This document shows positions 30,867-39,200 of a DNA stretch of 64,000 bases, piece by piece (position 1 is the first letter of the stretch; each line of letters starts with the position of its first letter). This DNA comes from JACMLX01 sp031374935 (GTDB lineage Bacteria > Gemmatimonadota > Gemmatimonadetes > Gemmatimonadales > Gemmatimonadaceae), in the NCBI GenBank assembly GCA_031374935.1, contig JANMHB010000092.1, forward strand, positions 1 through 64,000, written 5' to 3'. Position numbers and translations under genes: made by a program. The notes under the pieces were generated by a model that made no database searches, was not told where the DNA came from, and was given only the letters and a program-made list of their open reading frames with translations.

Positions 30867-31877
30867 CTATTCATCGAGTGCGAGCAATGCGAACGTTGCC
30901 AGCCAGTGTTCGCCCGCGTAGTCGCCCGCCACGTGCCGCAGGCTGGCGTCGAGATGGCTGGCGACGGCGTCCAGCGCGCGTCGCAACCGCGGGGCGTCGT
31001 CCGAGAGCGTGCCGGCGAGATGGCGCCAGCACCAGGCGCGACTGAGGTTCAGGCCATCGAGATGTGCGATCTTGCCATCCGCACGATCGCTGACGACGGA
31101 CGGGAGCAAGAGGGCCTGCGGCATGCCATCGTCGAGCCGCGGCAGGAACTGGTGCAGCCACGCGGCGAACATGGCCGGCGGCAGCACGCGCCGCATGCAC
31201 TCGGCCTCGATCAGCGCCGGCGACAGAAAGTCATCAGCGCCCGGTTCCCACCCCTGGCAGTCGGCGTCGGCGCCGTACCATCGTGTGGCAGCGTCACGCA
31301 GCGCCGCGGCGAGTGCGAGGTGACCCCTGCGTTCGGCGTACGTGAGGCTGAGTGCGACCGCAAACGCCGTGTTGAAGTGCGTGCCGACCCGGATCGGGTA
31401 GGTGCATTTCGGAAGGAACGCGAGCCACCGCGCGGTGATGGCGTCGGCCAGCGGCTGCAGTGTGGCGGCCCACCGGCGCCCCTCGGGCGACTGGTGTTGT
31501 GCGAGTTCATCGGCCAGCATGTGCACCCAGGCCCACCCATATGGTCGCTCGAAGGTGGCGTGCTGCGCCTGCGCGAGATAGTCAACTTCACCGGCGACGG
31601 CTGCTGGCGTGATGTGTGCATCGAACAGCGCGCGCATCGTGGCGCCCTCAGGCAGGCCCGGCGTGCGACGCAACAGTCGCGCGAGCAGCCAATACCCATG
31701 CACACAGGAGTGCCAGTCGTAGCTGCCGTAGAAGATCGGATGCAGGTCGCGCGGGGAGCGCAGATCGTCCGGGCCGGTGAGGACATGCTCCAGCTTGTTC
31801 GGATACTCACGCGTGACATGCGACAGCGCGAGCGTGGCGAACCTGGATGCGAGTGCGGGCGTGAGCGTTGGCAGCAT
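30867..31877 (-). CDS. DUF2891 family protein, end of the 5-oxoproline operon
   Basis: 336-aa soluble all-helical protein (alpha-toroid look). Hallmarks are DLHPIFYGSYDWHSCVHGYW near residue 44, MRALFDAHIT, and VGTHFNTAFAVALSLTYAE in the middle. The DUF2891 family has no assigned reaction. It lies 6 bp after DUF979 and is the last gene of a six-gene run, so it is likely used with 5-oxoproline or pyroglutamyl peptides, perhaps as a hydrolase or processing enzyme; this is inferred from context. Confidence 0.85.
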   Translation of the reverse strand: MLPTLTPALASRFATLALSHVTREYPNKLEHVLTGPDDLRSPRDLHPIFYGSYDWHSCVHGYWLLARLLRRTPGLPEGATMRALFDAHITPAAVAGEVDYLAQAQHATFERPYGWAWVHMLADELAQHQSPEGRRWAATLQPLADAITARWLAFLPKCTYPIRVGTHFNTAFAVALSLTYAERRGHLALAAALRDAATRWYGADADCQGWEPGADDFLSPALIEAECMRRVLPPAMFAAWLHQFLPRLDDGMPQALLLPSVVSDRADGKIAHLDGLNLSRAWCWRHLAGTLSDDAPRLRRALDAVASHLDASLRHVAGDYAGEHWLATFALLALDE

Positions 31878-31883
31878 CCTGAG

Positions 31884-32840
31884 TCAGCGCGGGAAGGCGA
31901 GAGAGTAGATGAGCAGTGTGTTCACAGTGAGCAACAGCAATGCCGTCGGAATCTGCACCCGGATGACGGCGTAACGATCGGGAAGCCCGAGCAGCGCGAC
32001 CGGCACGAGATTGAAGTTCGCGGCCATCGGCGTCATGAGCGTTCCGCAAAACCCCGAGAGCATGCCGATGGCGGCAATGATCGTCGGGTTGCCATGCAGG
32101 CCCGTGACGAGCAGCGGCAGCCCGATGCCGAGTGTCATGACCGGGAAGGCGGCGAATGCATTGCCCATGAGCATCGTCAGCAGGGCCATGCCGACGGTGT
32201 AGGCGACGACCGAGAGCAACGGTGCGCCGCTGGGGATCCAGCTCGCCGCCAGTGCCGAGACCACCGTGCCGACGCCAGCGGCTGCAAAGACCGCCCCGAG
32301 CGCCGCCAGCAGCTGCGGCAGCATGGCGGCCCACCCGACGGAATCGAGCAGCCGCCGCGCTTCGGTGAGTGGGGCGCGGAGCGGGGGGCGCAACATCAGC
32401 ATGCCGATGGCGAGCGACAGGAGCGTTGCGAGACCGAGTGCGACGAGCGTCACCTGCTTTGCCTCGACCAGCGGCGCTCCGGCGATGGTGATGCGCCCGA
32501 TGACGGCATTGGCGAGCAGCGTGAAAAACGGCACTGCGAGGGCCGGTAGAAAGAGCCGATTGCCCCAGCGTCTTGCGCTGGCAAGGCGCTCGGTGACCGA
32601 GGTACTCTCACCCCCGCTGCTTCGGACGCCGCGAATCGTCGCCACGCCGACCATCGCCAGAATCAGCACGCCGTTCGCCAGGTCCGGCAGCCAGGTGCCA
32701 CCGAGAAACGAGATCGTCCAGAGTGCCCAGAACGCGGCATTCCAGATTCGGTTCGGATTGGTGGCATCACGAAAGTTGATCATCGCGGTGGCGCCGGTGA
32801 GCAACCCCATCAGTCGATACAGGAATTCCAGCGTGATCAT
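31884..32840 (-). CDS. DUF979 membrane protein, likely 5-oxoproline permease subunit
   Basis: 318-aa polytopic protein with about nine hydrophobic helices, starting MITLEFLYRLMGLLTGATAM, with a typical mid segment SVVAYTVGMALLTMLMGNAF and GFCGTLMTPMAANFNLVPVA. DUF979 proteins occur almost always next to DUF969, and such pairs are often linked to pxpABC, so they are thought to transport 5-oxoproline (L-pyroglutamate). Its start overlaps the DUF969 stop by four bases (ATGA). Only transport by context is supported, and the energy source is unknown. Confidence 0.85.
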   Translation of the reverse strand: MITLEFLYRLMGLLTGATAMINFRDATNPNRIWNAAFWALWTISFLGGTWLPDLANGVLILAMVGVATIRGVRSSGGESTSVTERLASARRWGNRLFLPALAVPFFTLLANAVIGRITIAGAPLVEAKQVTLVALGLATLLSLAIGMLMLRPPLRAPLTEARRLLDSVGWAAMLPQLLAALGAVFAAAGVGTVVSALAASWIPSGAPLLSVVAYTVGMALLTMLMGNAFAAFPVMTLGIGLPLLVTGLHGNPTIIAAIGMLSGFCGTLMTPMAANFNLVPVALLGLPDRYAVIRVQIPTALLLLTVNTLLIYSLAFPR

Positions 32841-33502
32841 CGCGCGCCTTGCTGCAGCTGGCGGTCGAGCAGCAGCAGCCGGACGCCGTGAATGACGAAT
32901 GCTGCGATGGCCGTGGGAATTGCCCAGACCGCGAGTTCGGTTGGCAGGACGCGGATGCCCGCCTGCTCCATCACACCCTTGATGAGCAGGATGGAGCCGA
33001 TGGCGATGAAGATGTCTTCGCCGAAGAAGACGCCGATGTTGTCCACCGCGGCGGCGTGTGCCCGGATGCGATGCCGCGTGGCATCATCGAGCCCCGGGAC
33101 ATCACGCTCGGCGGCGCCTTCCGCCATGGGTGCAATGAGCGGCCTGACCATCTGCGCGTGGCCGCCAAGCGAGACGAGGCCGAGTGCGGCGGTGGCCTGT
33201 CGCAGTGCGAGGTAGGCGAGCAGGACACGTCCCGTGGTCGCGCGCTGCATCTGTCGCACGACGTCGCCGGCGCGCTCCTTCAACCCAGCGCGTTCGAGCA
33301 ACCCGATCACCGGCAGGACCAGCCAGACGATGGCGACGTAGCGGCTTTCGGTGAACGCGTGGCCCAGTGTGGCGAGGGTTTTCTCCAGCCCCAGTCCGCC
33401 GGCGAGCCCGGTCACGATGCCCGCGCAGGTGACGACCAGCAATGGGTTGAGACGAAAGGCGAAGCCGAGGACGACGATGAGCAGGCCGCTCAGAACGAGC
33501 AT
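32837..33502 (-). CDS. DUF969 membrane protein, partner of DUF979
   Basis: 221-aa polytopic protein with the DUF969 pattern: MLVLSGLLIVVLGFAFRLNP start, LVLPVIGLLERAGLKERAG, LVSLGGHAQMVRPLIAPMAE and DNIGVFFGEDIFIAIGSILL. It probably forms a two-component carrier with DUF979. ATG 33502 lies 11 bp after the pxpA stop. The genes overlap or nearly touch throughout, consistent with a single transcript starting upstream of pxpB. Confidence 0.85.
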   Translation of the reverse strand: MLVLSGLLIVVLGFAFRLNPLLVVTCAGIVTGLAGGLGLEKTLATLGHAFTESRYVAIVWLVLPVIGLLERAGLKERAGDVVRQMQRATTGRVLLAYLALRQATAALGLVSLGGHAQMVRPLIAPMAEGAAERDVPGLDDATRHRIRAHAAAVDNIGVFFGEDIFIAIGSILLIKGVMEQAGIRVLPTELAVWAIPTAIAAFVIHGVRLLLLDRQLQQGAR

Positions 33503-33512
33503 GATGTCGTGG

Positions 33513-34283
33513 TCAGGAGTGAACGGCGACGTGCGGTGCCAGCACGGCGATCCCCGCTGCCTGGAGCGTGGTGCGAATCTGCCGGGCGAACTGTGGCGCG
33601 CCCGCGGCGTCACCGTGGATGCAGATCGATTCCGCGACGAGCGGCACGACGGCACCATCGATCGCCGTGACCGTGCCGTCTACGACCATCTGCACGACAC
33701 GCGCAGCGGCGCGCGTGGCATCGGCAATCAGTGCCCCGGGCATCGACCGTGGCACGAGCGTGCCATCGCTCCGGTAGTTCCGATCGGCAAAGACTTCGCT
33801 GACGGTGCGCAGGTCGTACTGCCGGCCGGCGTCGATGAGGGCGCTGCCGGAGAGGCCGATCAGCATCAGACTCGGATCGACGGCAGTGATGGCGCGCGCA
33901 ATGGCATCGGCCAGATCGCGCCGCTGTGCCGCCATGTTGTACAGTGCACCGTGCGGCTTGACGTGCCGCACCGTGGCACCGCTGCACCGCGCCGTGGCTT
34001 GCAGCGCTCCGACCTGCACGACCACCATGTCGAAGACTTCCTGCGGGGACACGGCAAGCTCGCGTCGCCCGAAGCCCACCAGATCGGGAAGGCCAGGGTG
34101 CGCGCCGATCGACACACCGTGGGCCGATGCCAGCGCGACCGTGGATCGCATGACGCCCGGATCACCGGCGTGAAAGCCGCAGGCGATGCTGGCCGACGTG
34201 ACCCAGGGAAGCACGGCTTCGTCGCTGCCGATCGTCCAGGCGCCGTAGCTCTCACCGATGTCGCAGTTGAGGTCAACGCGCAC
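33513..34283 (-). CDS. pxpA: 5-oxoprolinase subunit A (LamB/YcsF family)
   Basis: 256-aa subunit of the ATP-dependent 5-oxoprolinase PxpABC, which opens 5-oxoproline to glutamate. The LamB/YcsF signature VDLNCDIGESYG is at the N terminus, followed by SIACGFHAGDP, GAHPGLPDLVGFGRREL, VRHVKPHGALYN and the C-terminal ESICIHGDAAGA. GTG 34283 overlaps the pxpC stop by 11 bp; the upstream frame to 34424 is not homologous. It is the third gene of the operon. Confidence 0.93.
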   Translation of the reverse strand: MRVDLNCDIGESYGAWTIGSDEAVLPWVTSASIACGFHAGDPGVMRSTVALASAHGVSIGAHPGLPDLVGFGRRELAVSPQEVFDMVVVQVGALQATARCSGATVRHVKPHGALYNMAAQRRDLADAIARAITAVDPSLMLIGLSGSALIDAGRQYDLRTVSEVFADRNYRSDGTLVPRSMPGALIADATRAAARVVQMVVDGTVTAIDGAVVPLVAESICIHGDAAGAPQFARQIRTTLQAAGIAVLAPHVAVHS

Positions 34284-35277
34284 CAGCGGCTCCGTCGGCG
34301 AATCGGAGGGCGATGGCGTGTGCGGCGCGGCGCAAGTCAGCCTCGCGTGCGCGCAGGGCGGCCTGCGCGTCCGCAATCGTCGTCGGCGCGAATCGCACCA
34401 CGTCGCCGGGCCGGAGCTGGGCAAGGAGCGGCAGGTCGACGCTGATGACGTCGCCGAGCCGCGGGTACCCGCCGGTGGTCTGTCGATCGGCCATCAGCAC
34501 GATCGGCGCGCCGCCTGGCGGGAGCTGGATGGTGCCTGCGGTGACGCCGGACGAGGTCATTTCCCGGGACGTGACGAGAGACAAGGTATGACCATTGAGG
34601 CGACACCCCATCCGGTCGGAGTCCGGGGCGACGCGAAAGGTGTCACCGAGCAGCAGGATGCGCGATGCGTCGGTGAGCAGATGGTATTCGGGACCTTCGA
34701 TGAAGCGCAGCGTCGGTGCCGCCGAATACGGTGGCAGCAGCGACGGACTGGCACCCCAGTCGGCGACGATCCGGTGCTGTGCGTCGAGCGCCGCGCGCAT
34801 GCGATCAGCGAGCACCGTGGGGGAGCGCAGCATAAGGACATCGTCGCGGCGCAGTGCGCGGCCGTGAAAGCCACCGAACCCCGCCCGCAGCGACGTCCCG
34901 CGCGAGTCGAGCACGGCCGGCACATCGATGCCGCCCGCAATGGCGATGGTCGTGCGGCACCCCGCATGCAGCACCAGCAGCTCGCCCCGCTGCGCCGCAA
35001 AGGCGTGCCAGGCCGGTAGCGGTGTTCCGTCAAGCGAGGCCGAGATGTCGCGTCCGGTGAGGGCGACCAGTGCCGCGTGGCCGAACTGCAGCGCGACGCC
35101 GCCGAGTGCGCACTCGAGTGCCGCCGCGTCAGCATCGTTGCCGACCAGCAGATTCGCGATCCGGTGTGCGGCGGTGTCCATCGCCCCGCCGACAGGCACA
35201 CCGATGTGCTGCCACATCGGCCGCCCGAGGTCCTGTACGGTCGTCTGGATGCCCGCCTGGCGGACGGTCAGGCTCAC
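34273..35277 (-). CDS. pxpC: 5-oxoprolinase subunit C (KipA/biotin-dependent carboxylase-like)
   Basis: 334-aa subunit of PxpABC, homologous to the allophanate hydrolase/urea amidolyase C-terminal region. Signatures: IQTTVQDLGRPMWQHIGVPVGGAMD at the start, ALECALGGVALQF, GRDISASLDGTPLPAW, LGDTFRVAPDSDRMGCRLNG and the terminal TTGGYPRLGDVISVDLPLLAQ. GTG 35277 overlaps the pxpB stop (GTGA), so the two subunits are made from coupled reading frames. The stop overlaps pxpA by 11 bp. Confidence 0.93.
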   Translation of the reverse strand: MSLTVRQAGIQTTVQDLGRPMWQHIGVPVGGAMDTAAHRIANLLVGNDADAAALECALGGVALQFGHAALVALTGRDISASLDGTPLPAWHAFAAQRGELLVLHAGCRTTIAIAGGIDVPAVLDSRGTSLRAGFGGFHGRALRRDDVLMLRSPTVLADRMRAALDAQHRIVADWGASPSLLPPYSAAPTLRFIEGPEYHLLTDASRILLLGDTFRVAPDSDRMGCRLNGHTLSLVTSREMTSSGVTAGTIQLPPGGAPIVLMADRQTTGGYPRLGDVISVDLPLLAQLRPGDVVRFAPTTIADAQAALRAREADLRRAAHAIALRFADGAAGAR

Positions 35278-35999
35278 GTCGCGTCCTCGTGCGCGGCCCA
35301 ATCTTCAGGCGCAATTGCGACGAATCGGACCAGATCGCCAGGGGCGAGAAGGGCGGGCGGTGTTCGCCGGGCGTCGAACAACGCTCGGGGGGTGCGACCG
35401 ATCAGCTGCCAGCCGCCCGGCGAGGCGCAGGGGTAGACCCCGGTGCTTCCGCCGCCAATGCCCACGCTGCCGGCGGGGACGCTGGTGCGCGGCGCCGCCC
35501 GGCGCGGGGTATGCAGCGCAGGGGCGAGGCCTTCGAGATATGGAAATCCCGGGAGGAAACCGATCATCGCCACCGTGTATGTGCCAGCCGTATGCGCGGT
35601 CACAATCACCTCGGCCGTCGTGCGATGCGTATTGGCGACGACATCCAGGTCAGGGCCGAATTCACCGCCGTAACACACGGGAATGATGATCGGATCGCGC
35701 GGCGATTCACTCCGGATGGCGAGCGACGCCATCACCGATGCGATGTACGCCTCGAGTGCATTCGCCGAGAGTTGCGCCGGCTCGTAGTGCAGTGTGTATG
35801 CCTGGATCGCGGGCACACGACCGGTGATGCCCAGGAGCGCGTCGTGCTGCAACCGCACATCGAGCGAGTGGATGAGTGCCCGCATCGAGCCACGGTCGAC
35901 GGCCGCGAGATCGATCGTGAGCGCGCGCTCACCGAGAGGGACGAGAGAGTATGGCCACACAACGCGACAGTATGCAGCGTTGGTCTGGCGCGGCGCCAT
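35274..35999 (-). CDS. pxpB: 5-oxoprolinase subunit B (KipI family)
   Basis: 241-aa subunit of PxpABC and first gene of the operon. Motifs: PLGERALTIDL near the N terminus, MIGFLPGFPYLEGLAP and RTSVPAGSVGIGGGSTGVYP followed by CASPGGWQLIGRTP. KipI homologues pair with KipA (PxpC) in a complex. Start ATG 35999; an upstream divergent gene begins at 36231, so 231 bp separate the two start codons. The order pxpB-pxpC-pxpA with DUF969-DUF979-DUF2891 behind it is typical of clusters for 5-oxoproline use. Confidence 0.93.
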   Translation of the reverse strand: MAPRQTNAAYCRVVWPYSLVPLGERALTIDLAAVDRGSMRALIHSLDVRLQHDALLGITGRVPAIQAYTLHYEPAQLSANALEAYIASVMASLAIRSESPRDPIIIPVCYGGEFGPDLDVVANTHRTTAEVIVTAHTAGTYTVAMIGFLPGFPYLEGLAPALHTPRRAAPRTSVPAGSVGIGGGSTGVYPCASPGGWQLIGRTPRALFDARRTPPALLAPGDLVRFVAIAPEDWAAHEDAT

Positions 36000-36230
36000 C
36001 GGTGGTGGTCGGGTGGTTGGGGGCCGCGCGGGCCGAGCCGCGGTTCGGACAGGACTCCGGGCGGTCGCGGCGCTGCGATAGCCGGTTACCCAGGTTGCGG
36101 ACGGCGCGGATCCGCAGTCTCGTCCTTGCGAGTCGCGCGGGTCCCCGGCTTGTTTTCACGCGCCGCGCCGGGGTAGCCGTCGCGGCGGATCGTCCCACAG
36201 TTCCCCCCGCCACCGCCCGGAGTAGCCGGC
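36000..36230. promoter_or_regulatory. Divergent intergenic region between pxpB and pcs
   Basis: 231 bp without a gene lie between start codons pointing away from each other. It must hold the promoters of both the 5-oxoproline operon and the pcs-mcr pair. A Shine-Dalgarno GGAG at 36219-36222 sits 8 bp before the pcs ATG. No clean sigma-70 boxes or palindrome were recognised. Confidence 0.5.
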
Positions 36231-39200
36231 ATGGCCGTACTGACAGAGTCCTTCCCCGTCGAACCGACGGGGCCCCGCGTCGTGTCCCCACCTGTGGCGC
36301 GCCGCAACCCGATCCGGTCACGAACCGACTGGGAACGGATGCGGGCCGAGTGCCTGGCCGATCCGGGGCGCTTCCATGGGGAGATCGCCAGGCGCGAACT
36401 CCACTGGTTTCATCCGACAATCGGCACGCAAGGTGCCTGGATCACCTGGGATGATGCGACCGAGCGCTGGACCGGCTGGGACGCCGCCACCGGCGCCGTC
36501 GTGGTGCCGGCGCTGCCAGCCGCATACACACCGTGGAGCCGCGCCTTCAACGGCGACGATGCACCGTTCTGGCGCTGGTTCGAGGGGGCGCTGACGAATG
36601 CCGGCTTCAACGAAGTGGATCGCCATGTGCTGGCGGGGCATGGGGCTGAAGCGGCGCTGATCTTCGAAGGCGACCGCTGGGACATGTCGGTCGATGGCGG
36701 GCGCGGGGGCCCGGTGGAGTGTTATCCGGTGTCGCGGCGCACCTTGCTGCTCGAGTCGGCGAAGTGCTCGCTCGCGTTGCAGGCGCTCGGACTGCAGCGC
36801 GGCGATCGGATTGCGCTCAACATGCCGAACATTCCGGCGCAGCTGTTCTGGACCGAAGGGGCGAAACGGCTTGGCGTGGTCTACACGCCGGTGTTCGGCG
36901 GTTTCAGCGACAAGACGCTCAGCGATCGGATTCACGATGCCGGCGCGCGGGTCGTGGTCACCTGTGACGGCGCCTACCGCAACGCGCAGATCGTGCCCTT
37001 CAAGACGGCGTACACTGATCCCGCACTCGACGACTACGTGCCGCTGACGTCCGCACGGCTGGTGGTGGAGGACACGCTGCGTGCATTGCAGGTGTCGCCG
37101 GCGCGGATTGCGACCCTGCTGGGTGCGATCGGGGAGACGCTGGCCGGCGAGATCACGGTGCAGCGGAGTGATGTGATGCGCGGTGTGGGGCGCGCGCTGC
37201 AGGTGTTGTCGGAGGCGCACGAACTGTCGGCGGGTGAGGCCAGCCGGGTGCGCACGGCGATCGCCGCGGCGCTGGTGTCGACCCCGCCGCGGGTGGAAGC
37301 GGTGGTGGTGGTGCGACACAGCGGTATCGATGACATCGTCTGGCGCGAGGAACGTGACCGGTGGAGTCACGACCTGACGGATGCCGCGCTGGCGACGATA
37401 CTCACCGCAGCGCGCTCGGCAGGGTTGCCGGTCACATCCGAGGCCGAATTGCTGGCGTTGCCGGATGCGGCGTTCGTGCGTGCGATCTGGGCCGCGAGTG
37501 CGCCGGCGCCGCTGGATGCGGACTTTCCGCTCTTCTTCATCTATACGTCGGGATCGACGGGCAAGCCGAAGGGCGTGGTGCATGTGCATGGCGGCTACAC
37601 CTCGGGCGTCGCGTATTCGATGCGGGTGGCGTTCGACGCACAGGCGGGCGACGTGATGTACGTGGTGGCCGACCCGGGCTGGATCACGGGGCAGAGCTAC
37701 ATGATCTCGGCGGCGCTCACGACGCGTGTGACGAGTGTGTTCACCGAGGGCGCGCCGGTGTTTCCGCACGCCGGCCGCTTTGCCTCGATCATCGAGCGCC
37801 ACAAGGTGAGCATCTTCAAGGCGGGCGTGACCTTCCTGAAGGGGATCATGCAGGACGCGCAGAACGCGGAAGACGTGCGGCGCTACGATCTCTCCACGCT
37901 GCGCGTGTGCACCTTCTGCGCCGAGCCGACGTCGCCCACGGTGCAGCAGTTCGGGATGGAATTGCTGGCGCCCTGGTACATCAATTCGTACTGGGCCACG
38001 GAACATGGCGGCATTGCGTGGACCCACTTCTACGGCAACGGTGACTATCCGTTGCGGGCCGACGCGCACACCTATCCCCTGCCGTGGATCGTGGGCGACG
38101 TGTGGGCGGAATCGGCGCCGGACGACGTCGACGCCGAGGCGCCGCTGGCGCTGTATCATCGCAACGGCGAGTCGGGCACGGCGTTCCGGCGTGCGGCGCT
38201 GGAGGAGAAGGGCGAGATCGTGATCTCGGCGCCGTATCCCTACCTGGCCCGCACGGTGTGGGGCGACAGTGAACACTTCCGGGTGGAGGGATCACGCGTG
38301 GCGCCCGAGTGGAAGGGTGACATCGGCCGCTGGACCAGCACCTACTGGTCACGCTGGAAGGGCGTCTGGGCGTACACGCAGGGCGACTTTGCGGTGCGCT
38401 ACGACGACGGGTCCTTCTCGCTGCACGGTCGCAGTGACGACGTGATCAACGTGTCGGGTCACCGCCTGGGCACGGAAGAAATCGAAGGCGCCATTCTCCG
38501 GCATCGACAACTCGATCCAGAGTCGCCGGTCGGCAATGTGATCGTGGTCGGTGCGCCGCATCGCGAGAAGGGGCTGACGCCGCTGGCGTTCGTGAAGCCG
38601 AGTGCCGGTCGCACGCTGACGCAGGACGACAAGCGTCGCCTGGCGGAGCTGGTGCGGTTCGAGAAGGGTGCGGTGGCCGTGCCGAGCGACTTCATCGAGG
38701 TGGTGCAGTTCCCGGAGACGCGCAGCGGCAAGTATGTGCGGCGGATGGTGCGTGCACTGGTGGAGGGAACCGAGATCGGTGACATGAGCACGTTGCGCAA
38801 CCCCGAATCGGTGGCCGAGTTGGCGGCGGTGATTGCGGAGTGGCAACGGAAGCAGAAGCTCTCGGATGAGCAGCAGCTGTTCGAGCGGTATCGCTACTTC
38901 CGCGTGCAGTACAACACGCTGGCGGTCGGAGCGAAGGTCGCCACGGTGTACGTGGCCAATCCGCCTGTGAACGCGCTTAACGAGCGGGCGCTGGATGAGC
39001 TGAACATCGTCGTCGATCATCTGGCCCGTCGGGACGATGTGAAAGCGGTGGTGTTCACGGGCGATGGCACGTCGTCGTTCGTGGCCGGTGCCGACATCCG
39101 CCAGTTCCTCGATGAGATTCACACCATCGAGCAGGCACGCGTGCTGCCGAACAACGCGCAGCTGGCGTTCCGGCAGATCGAACGGATGGGCAAGCCGTGT

